Shown here piece after piece: positions 16,684-24,927 of a stretch of 31,053 nucleotides of DNA. The stretch's first letter is position 1. The number at the start of each line of letters is the position of its first letter. The notes under the pieces were generated by a model. That model was not told the DNA's origin, made no database searches, and saw only the letters and a program-made list of their open reading frames with translations. Position numbers and translations under genes: made by a program. The DNA comes from Elusimicrobiota bacterium (GTDB lineage Bacteria > CG03 > SLGR01 > PWQF01), in assembly GCA_003557485.1 (NCBI GenBank), contig PWOI01000102.1, forward strand, positions 1 through 31,053, given 5' to 3'.

Positions 16684-17865
16684 CTACTGCCAGTCTATTT
16701 TTTTAAGCCTTTCCACGGCATCCCTGATTCTTTCTTCATTCCGTGTAGCGGCAAAACGAACGAACCCTTCTCCTGACGGCCCGAATCCGCTGCCGGGAGT
16801 GCATACTATACCTGCCTCGGAAATGATTTTTTTAACAGCTTCCCCTGAATTTATGTCAACGGGAGGTTTTGCCCATATATAAAACGTAGCCAGGGGTTCA
16901 TCAAGGCGCCATGAGGCCTCTTTAAGCGCCTCGCTCATAATTTTAACACGGCTGCCGTATACCCGCCTTGTCTCTTCCGCAAGTTCGGCATAATTATCAA
17001 GGGCAACAGCTGCCGCATCCTGAACAGCGCCGAAAACTCCGGAATCCGTGTTGTTCTTCACGGATGCCAGGCCTTCAACAATATGTTCATTTCCGCAGGC
17101 CCAACCCACTCTCCATCCGGTCATGGAAAAAGTTTTTGAGAGTGAATGGAATTCTATGCCGACATCCATAGCCCCTTTAAACTGTAGAAAACTGGGTGGT
17201 TTTTCCGAGTAATAAAGTTCGCTGTAGGCAGCGTCCGAAGCTACTATTATAGAATGTTTCTTTGCAATATGAACGGTTTTTTCGTAAAACTCTTCTGTTG
17301 CGCTGGCTCCGGTAGGATTATTCGGGTAGTTTATAAACATTATCTTTGCCCCGTCAAGAACAGATGCGGGGATGCTGTCATAGTCAGGCAAAAATCCGTT
17401 ATCCTCTGTTAAGGGCATAAAATACGGGCGGCCGCCCGCAAAAATAGAAGCCGAATTATAAACCGGGTAAGCCGGCTCCGGAACTAAAACAATATCGGAT
17501 TTGTTAACGAATGCAAGAGGAAGGTGGGCTATACCCTCTTTTGAACCTATAAGAGTATGTATCTGCTTTTCGGAATCAAACGAAAGAGAAAACCTTTCCT
17601 TCATAAACTTCTTAATTGATTTCCTGAAATTTTCTTTCCCCTCTCCAAACGGGTACTGGTGATTCTCAGTGTCTTCAAGAGCTTTTTTCATTACGTCAAT
17701 TACAATACCGGGTGTCGGAGTATCCGGATCGCCTACTCCAAGATTTATGATATCTTCTCCGCGGGCTATGGCCTCTTTTTTCATCCTGTCCACTTCAACA
17801 AAGAGGTAAGGCGGCAGTTTTGTCAGGCGACAGGCCGGTTCAAAAATTTTAATGTCGTCAGGCAT
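16684..17865 (-). CDS. dapL: LL-diaminopimelate aminotransferase
   Basis: 393 residues, fold-type I class I/II aminotransferase. Converts tetrahydrodipicolinate and glutamate to LL-diaminopimelate in one step. PLP-binding Lys244 sits in SLSKTFSMTGWRVGW; NYPNNPTGA (179-187), DAAYSEL and the C-terminal substrate Arg region FVRFAAT are present, and the N-terminus (RLTKLPPYLFVEVDRMKK, NLGVGDPDTPTP) fits the DapL branch. The neighbours dapB, dapA, dapF and lysA, and the absence of dapC/D/E here, make this assignment strong. It overlaps the preceding fumarylacetoacetase-family gene by 8 nt. Confidence 0.92.
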   Translation of the reverse strand: MPDDIKIFEPACRLTKLPPYLFVEVDRMKKEAIARGEDIINLGVGDPDTPTPGIVIDVMKKALEDTENHQYPFGEGKENFRKSIKKFMKERFSLSFDSEKQIHTLIGSKEGIAHLPLAFVNKSDIVLVPEPAYPVYNSASIFAGGRPYFMPLTEDNGFLPDYDSIPASVLDGAKIMFINYPNNPTGASATEEFYEKTVHIAKKHSIIVASDAAYSELYYSEKPPSFLQFKGAMDVGIEFHSLSKTFSMTGWRVGWACGNEHIVEGLASVKNNTDSGVFGAVQDAAAVALDNYAELAEETRRVYGSRVKIMSEALKEASWRLDEPLATFYIWAKPPVDINSGEAVKKIISEAGIVCTPGSGFGPSGEGFVRFAATRNEERIRDAVERLKKIDWQ

Positions 17866-18646
17866 CTAAATCCCCTTCCTGGGCTACGCAGTTTTTCAAT
17901 GTCCCTATTTTTTCTATATCGACCTCAACAACATCGCCAGGCTTCATTTCCCCGATACCGGAGGGCGTTCCGGTTGCTATCACATCTCCGGGCATAAGTG
18001 TCATTATTGTTGATATATAACTGACAATTTTCTGCGCGCTGAAAACCATATCAGAGGTGTTTGAGGACTGCATAACATCCCCGTTAAGGTAGAGTTTAAC
18101 ATCCAGCCTGCCGGGATCTATTGAAGTTGCAACAACAGGGCCTACGGGAGAAAAGGTATCAAAGCTTTTTGAACGCGTCCACTGACCGTCTATTTTCTGA
18201 ATGTCACGGGCCGTGACATCGTTAAAGCATGTATAGCCAAGTATGCAGTCGTCAACTTCCTTAACGGAGCAATTTTTTATTTTTTTACCGATAATAACTG
18301 CCAGCTCTGCCTCATAATCAAGTCTATGGCAAATGGAAGGCCTTATTATTGTCCCTCCCGGATCCAGAACACTTGTAGCAGCTTTAAGAAAAATAACCGG
18401 TTCTTCGATTATTGAAATACCCAACTCTTTGGCATGTTCAAGATAGTTCAAACCCGCACAGATTATTTTTCCGGCCTTACAGGGAGCGAGAAAACGAACA
18501 TCATAAATTTTATGTTTCTTTTTTGTCTCTTTCCATTTTTTGAACGGGCTTGTACTTATTTCCTTTATAGTATCATCTTCCACTATTCCCCACTTGGGAC
18601 GACCGGCTTTTTCCGCTTTAGTTTCAATAAATTTTACTAATCTCAT
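17858..18646 (-). CDS. fumarylacetoacetate hydrolase-family protein
   Basis: 262 residues from the ATG at 18646, which overlaps the dapB stop as ATGA and has an AGG 8 nt upstream; longer frames upstream run through dapB and are not credible. The FAH fold is shown by CAGLNYLEHAKELG, the metal-binding DYEAELAVIIGKK, GYTCFNDVTARDIQ, WTRSKSFDTFSPVGP and the C-terminal GDVIATGTPSGIGEMKPGD. The family includes oxaloacetate decarboxylases/tautomerases (FAHD1/2 types), acylpyruvases and diene-dioate isomerases. Lying between dapB and dapL it may act on a keto-acid related to the aspartate pathway, perhaps removing the enol form of oxaloacetate; that is inference. Confidence 0.85.
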   Translation of the reverse strand: MRLVKFIETKAEKAGRPKWGIVEDDTIKEISTSPFKKWKETKKKHKIYDVRFLAPCKAGKIICAGLNYLEHAKELGISIIEEPVIFLKAATSVLDPGGTIIRPSICHRLDYEAELAVIIGKKIKNCSVKEVDDCILGYTCFNDVTARDIQKIDGQWTRSKSFDTFSPVGPVVATSIDPGRLDVKLYLNGDVMQSSNTSDMVFSAQKIVSYISTIMTLMPGDVIATGTPSGIGEMKPGDVVEVDIEKIGTLKNCVAQEGDLDA

Positions 18647-19419
18647 TTTTTTACCTGGCATAGAACATCTTCCATACCATAAACCTTTCCCCTTTCGGTA
18701 TTCGACAACCACAATGCAGCTCTGACAGCGCCCTGGGCAAAAATCATCCGTGAAGAAGCCCTGTGCGTAAGCTCTATTCTGTCCTGCTGACCTACCCACA
18801 TAAGCGTATGCTCGCCTGTTATACTTCCCCCCCGAACTGCATGCATTCCTATCTCTTTCTCCTTTCTTGGACCAGGACGGCCGCTGCGGCCGTTTACCAT
18901 CTCTTGGGATCCGTCAGAAAGAATATCAAAAAGCCTTACCGCAGTACCGGAGGGTGCATCTGCCTTACGGCTATGGTGAGCTTCTATTATCTCCAGGTCA
19001 TAGCCCAGACCTTTGAGAAATTCGTTTATCATAGCCGCTGTTTTGAAAAGAAGGTTAACCCCAACACTCATATTAGGAGAAAGAAGTAAAGGTATCTCTG
19101 CGGCCGCCGTTTTGATATCCTCAAGTTGAGATGTAGTAAACCCGGTTGTACCAATGACAACGGCTTTCTTTTTCTCTATGGCAGCAGGGAGTATGTTCAT
19201 AGTCGCTTCCGGAACCGAAAAATCAATAATAACATCTGATTCTTCCGAAGCTTCTGCCGTATCGGACGTTACCAAAGCACCGGAAAACTCTTTTCCTTCG
19301 TCCGGATGGCCGGGAGCTTCAAGTATCCCGGAAAGCTCACTGTCGGGACTCTCTTCTACGGCACGGCATATAAGACGGCCCATTATACCGCGGCCGCCTG
19401 ACACAGTTATCTTAACCAC
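18643..19419 (-). CDS. dapB: 4-hydroxy-tetrahydrodipicolinate reductase
   Basis: 258 residues. Reduces the DapA product to tetrahydrodipicolinate with NAD(P)H. Seen: the Rossmann start VKITVSGGRGIMGRLI, the GTTGFT loop, SPNMSVGVNLL, and the catalytic/substrate block EAHHSRKADAPSGTAVRL with its His pair and Lys; then MHAVRGGSITGEHTLMWVG and ELTHRASSR. The start is GTG with AGGAG 6 nt upstream and lies within the last codons of dapA (8-nt overlap). The stop overlaps the next gene's ATG. Confidence 0.96.
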   Translation of the reverse strand: MVKITVSGGRGIMGRLICRAVEESPDSELSGILEAPGHPDEGKEFSGALVTSDTAEASEESDVIIDFSVPEATMNILPAAIEKKKAVVIGTTGFTTSQLEDIKTAAAEIPLLLSPNMSVGVNLLFKTAAMINEFLKGLGYDLEIIEAHHSRKADAPSGTAVRLFDILSDGSQEMVNGRSGRPGPRKEKEIGMHAVRGGSITGEHTLMWVGQQDRIELTHRASSRMIFAQGAVRAALWLSNTERGKVYGMEDVLCQVKK

Positions 19420-20296
19420 AGCTTGCTCCTACTCCTGTTTCTTTCATAACTTTTTTGAGTTGTTCAAGGTTGGACGACTTCATATTGACAAGCGGAAGCC
19501 TTAGTTCCGGTTTTATTTTCCCCATTAAACCTAAAGCTTCCTTTACAGGTCCGGGGTTTGTCTCTATAAAAAGAGCGTCCATAAGAGGCAGGTATCTATA
19601 ATGAATTTCTCTGGCCTTTGAAATTTCGCCTTTAAGGAAAAAATCAGTAAGCCGGTGCACTTCCGCAGGGACAATGTTTGCAAGAACCGAAACTACGCCT
19701 TTTCCGCCCAGTGCCATCATTGGAAAAGTAAGCGAATCATCCCCCGAAAGGAGTATTATATTGTCTCCGCAGAGCCTTATAATCTCCGCACACTGGGCAA
19801 CGCTTCCCGCAGCTTCCTTTATAGCAATAATGTTTTTGATTTCTGATAAACGGGCTACAGTTTCAGGAGCCATATTGACACCGGTCCTTGAAGGAACGTT
19901 ATAAAGGCATACCGGTATATCCACCTCACCGGCTATTTTTTCGTAATGCCTGAAAAGCCCTTCCTGTGTCGGTTTGTTATAGTAAGGGGTTATTACAAGC
20001 GCGGCGTCGGCTCCGGCTTCCCTGGCATAGGAGGTAAGCTCTATTGCTTCAACAGTTGAGTTAGACCCTGTCCCGGCCATTACTTTTGCCCTGCCGTTGA
20101 CTGTTTTAATCGCGGTTTTTATTACTTTCCGGTGTTCGTCCCCTGAAAGAGTAGCCGCTTCGCCCGTACAGCCGCAGGGCACTATGCATTCAGTGCCTTC
20201 CGAGATATGCCATTCAATCAGTTTTTCAAAAGCCTCGTAATCCACATTGTTGTCTTTGAAAGGGGTTACAATAGCCACACATGATCCCTGTAACAT
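19412..20296 (-). CDS. dapA: 4-hydroxy-tetrahydrodipicolinate synthase
   Basis: 294 residues, standard. Condenses pyruvate with aspartate semialdehyde. Schiff-base Lys160 is in IIAIKEAAGS; Tyr132 (LYNVPSRTG) and the Tyr pair in TPYYNKPTQEGL are present. The loop that is usually GTTGE reads GCTGEAATL here, so the first Thr, normally part of the Tyr-Thr-Tyr proton relay, is a Cys. A GGAGG lies 8 nt before the ATG. It follows dapF after 27 nt, the largest gap in this operon. The class is DHDPS rather than another N-acetylneuraminate-lyase family member because of the dap neighbours and the Arg in the SRTG motif. Confidence 0.95.
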   Translation of the reverse strand: MLQGSCVAIVTPFKDNNVDYEAFEKLIEWHISEGTECIVPCGCTGEAATLSGDEHRKVIKTAIKTVNGRAKVMAGTGSNSTVEAIELTSYAREAGADAALVITPYYNKPTQEGLFRHYEKIAGEVDIPVCLYNVPSRTGVNMAPETVARLSEIKNIIAIKEAAGSVAQCAEIIRLCGDNIILLSGDDSLTFPMMALGGKGVVSVLANIVPAEVHRLTDFFLKGEISKAREIHYRYLPLMDALFIETNPGPVKEALGLMGKIKPELRLPLVNMKSSNLEQLKKVMKETGVGASCG

Positions 20297-20323
20297 TATT
20301 TTATCCTCCGTTAATATGAAACC

Positions 20324-21166
20324 TCACGGGGAGGTCTTTATCTTTGAAAGTTCCAGAGTTCCTCTGAAAACTTCCCTTGCCTTTCCTTCTAATTTTACAT
20401 TATAGACGCTTGAAATCAAATCCGCCTCGCCTCCGGCTCCGAAGTAAACCTTCATAGCAGACCCGCCCTCTGTCAGTACTTTTACGGGCGGCGTTACTTT
20501 TTTTCTTAGAGCCTGTACAACGGCAGAGGCAACAACACCAGTCCCGCAGGCCAGGGTTTCGTCTTCCACACCTCTCTCGTAGGTTCTGACCCGCAATGAC
20601 GATTTTCCTGTGACACTTACAAAATTTGCATTTGTACCGGCGGGAGCAAACTCGCTGTTATGCCGTATCTTTCTTCCCATATCAACAACATCTATGGAAT
20701 CTATGCTGTCGGTTTCAACAACAAAGTGAGGAACGCCTGTATTTATAAAAGATCCGCTTATTTCAGTATCACCAAGGTTTACTACCATATCAAGATGTAT
20801 CCCGGAAGGGTCCGGCATGAGCAATTTTATGCTGTTTCCTTTTCCCTTTTCAGCCTGCATTGCTCCGGCACCGGTCTGGAATTCAAGTTCGTTTTTTCCT
20901 TTTTTTTCAAAAAAATACAGAGCACAGCAGCGAGCTCCGTTTCCGCACATCTCTACTTCACCGCCGTCCGGATTAAAAATCCTCATCCTGAAATCCATAC
21001 CTTTTTCTTTTTCAAGAACAAGGACTCCGTCTGCCCCGACACCCCTGCGGCGGTTGCATATTGCGGGAACCATTTTCTTCCATTTGACAGATTTCAGCCC
21101 GCCTGACGTATTGTCAAAAAGCACAAAATCGTTTCCCGCGCTTTCTGTTTTAATGAAATCGGTAAT
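20324..21166 (-). CDS. dapF: diaminopimelate epimerase, apparent ATT start
   Basis: 280 residues if started at the ATT at 21164-21166. Converts LL- to meso-diaminopimelate. The two catalytic Cys are present: Cys74 in EMCGNGARC and Cys207 in ETLACGTGV. The N-terminal substrate motif AGNDF lies between residues 10 and 14 only if translation begins upstream of the GTG at 21124; that GTG would delete it. In this frame the nearest upstream stop is TAG at 21182-21184, and between it and the motif there is no ATG, GTG or TTG. The ATT lies 6 nt after GGAGG and gives (M)TDFIKTESAGNDF, the correct family length. It is thus a rare ATT start or a sequence error for ATG. It lies 1 nt after the lysA stop. 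Confidence 0.9.
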   Translation of the reverse strand: MTDFIKTESAGNDFVLFDNTSGGLKSVKWKKMVPAICNRRRGVGADGVLVLEKEKGMDFRMRIFNPDGGEVEMCGNGARCCALYFFEKKGKNELEFQTGAGAMQAEKGKGNSIKLLMPDPSGIHLDMVVNLGDTEISGSFINTGVPHFVVETDSIDSIDVVDMGRKIRHNSEFAPAGTNANFVSVTGKSSLRVRTYERGVEDETLACGTGVVASAVVQALRKKVTPPVKVLTEGGSAMKVYFGAGGEADLISSVYNVKLEGKAREVFRGTLELSKIKTSP

Positions 21167-21167
21167 T

Positions 21168-22415
21168 TCACACCTCCGTATCTACAAGATCGCCCGGCTC
21201 TTCCCTTCGCCTTATTAGGAAACTCCGGCCTTCATCTATCATAACTTCCGCCGGACGCGGCCTGGAGTTATAGTTAGAAGCCATTGAAAAACCGTAAGCT
21301 CCTGCTTCCATAACCGCCAGGATATTCCCTTTTTTTATTCCTTCCACTTCTCTTGATTCTGCAAGAAAATCGGATGACTCGCATACCGGCCCCACAACAT
21401 CAGCCACTAACTTTTCGCCTTCCTTTTCAACGGGAACAATTCTGTGATGCGATCCGTACATTGCAGGCCTCACAAGATCATTGAACCCTGCGTCTACTAT
21501 AACAAAGTTTTTGCCCGGGACTTTTTTAATGTAATTAATTTCCGTTAAAAGAACTCCGGCTTCTCCTACAATAGACCGGCCGGGTTCAAGTACTAGAGTT
21601 TCACTTCTTCCTTTAAAAACCTTACCTATTTCTCCGGCCAGCTGGGACGGAGTAGGAGGGTTGGCTCCTTCATAGTTAATTCCCAGCCCGCCCCCTATAT
21701 CTATGTAGCTTATTTCTATACCTTCGGACTTCAGTCTGTCGGCAAAAACACAGGCATAACGAGCAGCCTCCAGAATAGGGCCGGAACTTGTTATCTGAGA
21801 TCCTACGTGAACGTGGACTCCCTTTATTTGGATATTTTTCATTGATGCTGCGCGGCGGTAAAGATCCATAGCCTCAGCCGGAAATATGCCGAACTTGTTT
21901 TCTTTAAGGCCCGTGGATATGGAAGGATGGGTCTGGGGATCTATATCCGGATTTATCCTGAATGAAATACCCACGGATTTTTCTGATTCAGCAGCAACTT
22001 CCTGAATGGTTTCAAGCTCCTGGGCGCTTTCTATATTCAGGAAACAGATTCCCCTGTTTACTGCTTCTTCAATTTCACTGCGGGTTTTCCCTACCCCGGC
22101 AAAAACTATTTTTTCCGGCTCTATGCCCGCCCTGAGAGCCATATAGAGCTCGCCGCCCGAAACGACATCCGCTCCGCCTCCCATAGAAGATATCATTTTA
22201 AGTATATGCCCGCTGTAGTTTGCCTTGACCGCATAACATATAAGCGTATTCATACCTTCAAAAGCGCGTATATAATCCATAAACCTGTTTCTTATCTGCT
22301 TTGCACTGTATACATAGAGGGGAGTCGAAAACTCACGGGCAATTTTCTCAAGGCTGACTCCGTCCATCTTGAGAGCCCCGCCTTCATAACAGAAGGATTT
22401 GTTATTCTTATTCAT
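21168..22415 (-). CDS. lysA: diaminopimelate decarboxylase
   Basis: 415 residues, fold-type III PLP enzyme; decarboxylates meso-diaminopimelate to L-lysine. Seen: TPLYVYSAKQIRNRF, the PLP Lys64 in LICYAVKANYSGHIL, KFGIFPAEA, GVHVHVGSQI, the phosphate-binding IDIGGGLGINYEG, LEPGRSIVGEAG, and the C-terminal active-site GPVCESSDFLA that comes from the partner subunit of the dimer. The start overlaps the argH stop by 8 nt. Its position immediately after argH joins the arginine and lysine halves of the operon. Confidence 0.97.
   Translation of the reverse strand: MNKNNKSFCYEGGALKMDGVSLEKIAREFSTPLYVYSAKQIRNRFMDYIRAFEGMNTLICYAVKANYSGHILKMISSMGGGADVVSGGELYMALRAGIEPEKIVFAGVGKTRSEIEEAVNRGICFLNIESAQELETIQEVAAESEKSVGISFRINPDIDPQTHPSISTGLKENKFGIFPAEAMDLYRRAASMKNIQIKGVHVHVGSQITSSGPILEAARYACVFADRLKSEGIEISYIDIGGGLGINYEGANPPTPSQLAGEIGKVFKGRSETLVLEPGRSIVGEAGVLLTEINYIKKVPGKNFVIVDAGFNDLVRPAMYGSHHRIVPVEKEGEKLVADVVGPVCESSDFLAESREVEGIKKGNILAVMEAGAYGFSMASNYNSRPRPAEVMIDEGRSFLIRRREEPGDLVDTEV
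21173..21177 (-). promoter_or_regulatory. Shine-Dalgarno GGAGG deciding the dapF start
   Basis: GGAGG on the minus strand inside the last lysA codons. It is 6 nt from the ATT at 21166 and about 50 nt from the GTG at 21124, so it supports initiation at ATT. The out-of-frame GTG at 21169-21171 directly behind it opens only a short frame. Confidence 0.65.
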
Positions 22416-23736
22416 TCCCTTCCTCTTTCTTTACACCGAGGCGTCTCTGAACGGCGTTTTCGGGCCTTATAAAATCATAAAGGCTCTCTTCCGCTTCGGG
22501 CACAGTCTCTTTTATTTCATCCAGTGACAAATGAGCTATGGCCCTGTAACCTTTTGCTATTCCATCAAGCACAAGAAGCCCCGTAAGCCTGTGGGCCTGC
22601 CTGAAATCGATACCCTTTTTCAATGTAAGATATTCCGCAAAATCCGCTGCATCAGTAAAACCTTCACGCGCGGCTTTTTCCATATTTTCTTTATTAAATG
22701 TAATGTTTTTCATTACGATTGCCATTACTCGCGCAAGGCTGCAGGCCAGCCCGGCCGCGGAATATATCTGCTTGTCATCCTGCATATCCCTGTTGTACGA
22801 AAGGGGCAGCCCTTTCATAAGAGTCATAAGTCCCGAGGATATGCCGCATAGACGGGATGAAGCCGAACGGACAAGCTCCATGCAATCGGGGTTTTTCTTC
22901 TGGGGCATTATAGAGGAAGTTTCAGAAATTTCTTCCGACAGGGAAACAAAATTGAATTCACTTGTTGAAAATATTATAAGATCCTCCGCCATCCTTGAAA
23001 GATGTACAGAAAAAACAGATATTATAGATGCAAATTCCTGTATGTAATCTCTGGAGGATACGGCATCTATCGGGTTTTCTATTATCCCTTCAAATCCCAG
23101 CTCAGAAGCTATCATTTCCAGGTCAAGTTTAATACCGGTACCGGCGGAAGCCCCGGAACCCAGAGGCAGCATATTGACCCTTTTCCTTAGCTGGCCAAGG
23201 CGCTGGCGGTCTCTCTGCAGCCAGGACCTGTATGCTCCCAGATGCGTAGAAAGAGTAACTGCCTGGGCACGCTGCATATGTGTATATACAGGAATAAGGG
23301 CTTTTTCGCCTCCGGCCGATATGTCCGCCACCTTAATGGCCCTCTGCAGTTTTTCTATTTCCGCCTCAAGGGACAGGGCGGCATCTCTCACGTACATCCT
23401 CATGTCGCATGCCACCTGGTCGTTCCTGCTGCGGCCGGCATGGAGTTTTTCTCCTATCTTACCCAGTTTTTCCTCTATGGCCATATGTATATCATCTGCA
23501 TCAGAGGATAGAAAAGCAGGGTTCTTTTCTATTTTTATCTTTAATTTTTTAAGCCCTGAGACCAATTTTTTTGATTCAGAAGTGCTTATGATCCCGGCCT
23601 TTTCCAACGCATGGGCATGCGCAATACTTTGGCGTATATCGTAGGGAGCCAGAAACATATCTTTCTCAAGAGAAGATGTAAAACGCCTTATTTCTACGTT
23701 TAATTCTTTTGTAAGCCTGCCCTCTCTCAGGACCAC
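22408..23736 (-). CDS. argH: argininosuccinate lyase
   Basis: 442 residues, slightly short of the usual 455-470. Cleaves argininosuccinate to arginine and fumarate. The fumarase/ASL signature SSIMPQKKNPD carries the catalytic Ser; SRNDQVACDMRMYVRD, VYTHMQRAQAVTLSTHL and LPLGSGASAGTG are typical. The N-terminal motif usually written LWGGRF reads LREGRL here. Start is GTG with GGAAGG upstream; it overlaps the argG stop by 1 nt. Confidence 0.95.
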   Translation of the reverse strand: MVLREGRLTKELNVEIRRFTSSLEKDMFLAPYDIRQSIAHAHALEKAGIISTSESKKLVSGLKKLKIKIEKNPAFLSSDADDIHMAIEEKLGKIGEKLHAGRSRNDQVACDMRMYVRDAALSLEAEIEKLQRAIKVADISAGGEKALIPVYTHMQRAQAVTLSTHLGAYRSWLQRDRQRLGQLRKRVNMLPLGSGASAGTGIKLDLEMIASELGFEGIIENPIDAVSSRDYIQEFASIISVFSVHLSRMAEDLIIFSTSEFNFVSLSEEISETSSIMPQKKNPDCMELVRSASSRLCGISSGLMTLMKGLPLSYNRDMQDDKQIYSAAGLACSLARVMAIVMKNITFNKENMEKAAREGFTDAADFAEYLTLKKGIDFRQAHRLTGLLVLDGIAKGYRAIAHLSLDEIKETVPEAEESLYDFIRPENAVQRRLGVKKEEGNE

Positions 23737-24926
23737 TATTTACCTTCCTTTTCTTTCCATACTCTCAGAGGAAGTCCCCATAGTTTGATAAAGCCTTCAG
23801 CCGCCTCATGCGAAAACTCGTCGGCTTCCGTGTAAGTGGCAAGTTTCTCAGAATACATCGAAAAATCTGACCGGCAGCCTGTAACTCTGACCGAAGCTTT
23901 ATGAAGCTTAAGCCTGACTTCCCCGCTCAGCCTGTCCCTGGTAGTATCAGTAAAACTCTGAATACTTTCCCTGAGAGGTGAGAACCACTTACCGTCATAG
24001 ACCGCCCTTGCATATTCACCGGAAAGCTTCATTTTTTCCTTAAGGAGCTCCCTTTCAAGAACAAGGCTTTCAAGGGCCCGGAGCGCGCGGAACAATATCG
24101 TAGCTCCGGGAGACTCATAGACCTCCCTGGATTTAATTCCGACCACCCTGTTTTCAACCATATCGGTTCTACCTACTCCGTGAAGGGCTCCCAGGGAGTT
24201 GAGTTCTTCTACAAGCTCAACTTCACCCATACCGGTTCCGTTAACCGAAACCGGATCTCCCGATAAAAAACCTACTGTAACTTCTTCCGGATCCGAAGGA
24301 GTTTTTTCTGCCGGAGAAACTGTTATGTAGGAATCCGCAGGGGGTTCTGCCCATGGATCTTCCAGTTCTCCGCACTCTACGCTTATACCCCAGAGGTTCC
24401 TGTCTATGGAATACTTTCCCGCGCCTTTGTCTTCTATGGTAAGGCCTTTTTCCTTAAGATAATCTATTTCCTTTTCGCGTGAATTCAAGTCCCATTCCCG
24501 TACCGGAGCTATAACCTTAAGAGAAGGCATCAGAGACGCCGCCGCAAGCTCAAAACGCACCTGGTCATTTCCCTTTCCGGTACATCCGTGTGATATGGCA
24601 TCCGCTCCGGTCTCTGAGGCAATCCTTATCATTTCCTTTGCAATAAGGGGCCTGGCCAGCGCAGTTGCAAGCAGATACCCGTTTTCGTATACCGCACCGG
24701 TTCTAAGTGCAGGAAAACAGAAATTTTTGACAAACTCTTTTCTCAAATCCAGGAAATAAAATTCGGAAGCCCCTGCCTTACGGGCCCTCTCCTTTAAAAC
24801 ATTTTCATCCTCGGAAACGCCCAGCAGGGCGCAGAACGCTACAACTTCGGCATTATATTTTTCCTTCAGGTAAGGGATTATACACGTAGTATCAAGCCCG
24901 CCCGAATAAGCTAACACAATTTTCAT
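23736..24926 (-). CDS. argG: argininosuccinate synthase
   Basis: 396 residues, the bacterial type I length. Joins citrulline and aspartate with ATP. The PP-loop ATPase motif AYSGGLDTTCII is at residues 6-17. SHGCTGKGNDQVRFEL (Asp-binding), SIDRNLWGISVECGELEDPW and GRTDMVENRVVGIKSREVYESPG follow. It lies 1 nt after argD and overlaps argH by 1 nt; together these genes provide the last two arginine steps. argF, argC and argJ are not in the window. Confidence 0.97.
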   Translation of the reverse strand: MKIVLAYSGGLDTTCIIPYLKEKYNAEVVAFCALLGVSEDENVLKERARKAGASEFYFLDLRKEFVKNFCFPALRTGAVYENGYLLATALARPLIAKEMIRIASETGADAISHGCTGKGNDQVRFELAAASLMPSLKVIAPVREWDLNSREKEIDYLKEKGLTIEDKGAGKYSIDRNLWGISVECGELEDPWAEPPADSYITVSPAEKTPSDPEEVTVGFLSGDPVSVNGTGMGEVELVEELNSLGALHGVGRTDMVENRVVGIKSREVYESPGATILFRALRALESLVLERELLKEKMKLSGEYARAVYDGKWFSPLRESIQSFTDTTRDRLSGEVRLKLHKASVRVTGCRSDFSMYSEKLATYTEADEFSHEAAEGFIKLWGLPLRVWKEKEGK

Positions 24927-24927
24927 T

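Noticed and set aside
18647-18799. Longer N-terminus for the fumarylacetoacetase-family protein
   Set aside because: The extra codons lie inside dapB in another frame and do not resemble the family. The ATG at 18646 forms a classic ATGA overlap.
20324-21124. dapF starting at the GTG at 21124
   Set aside because: It would remove the AGNDF substrate motif, which is encoded in the same frame just upstream behind a good GGAGG.
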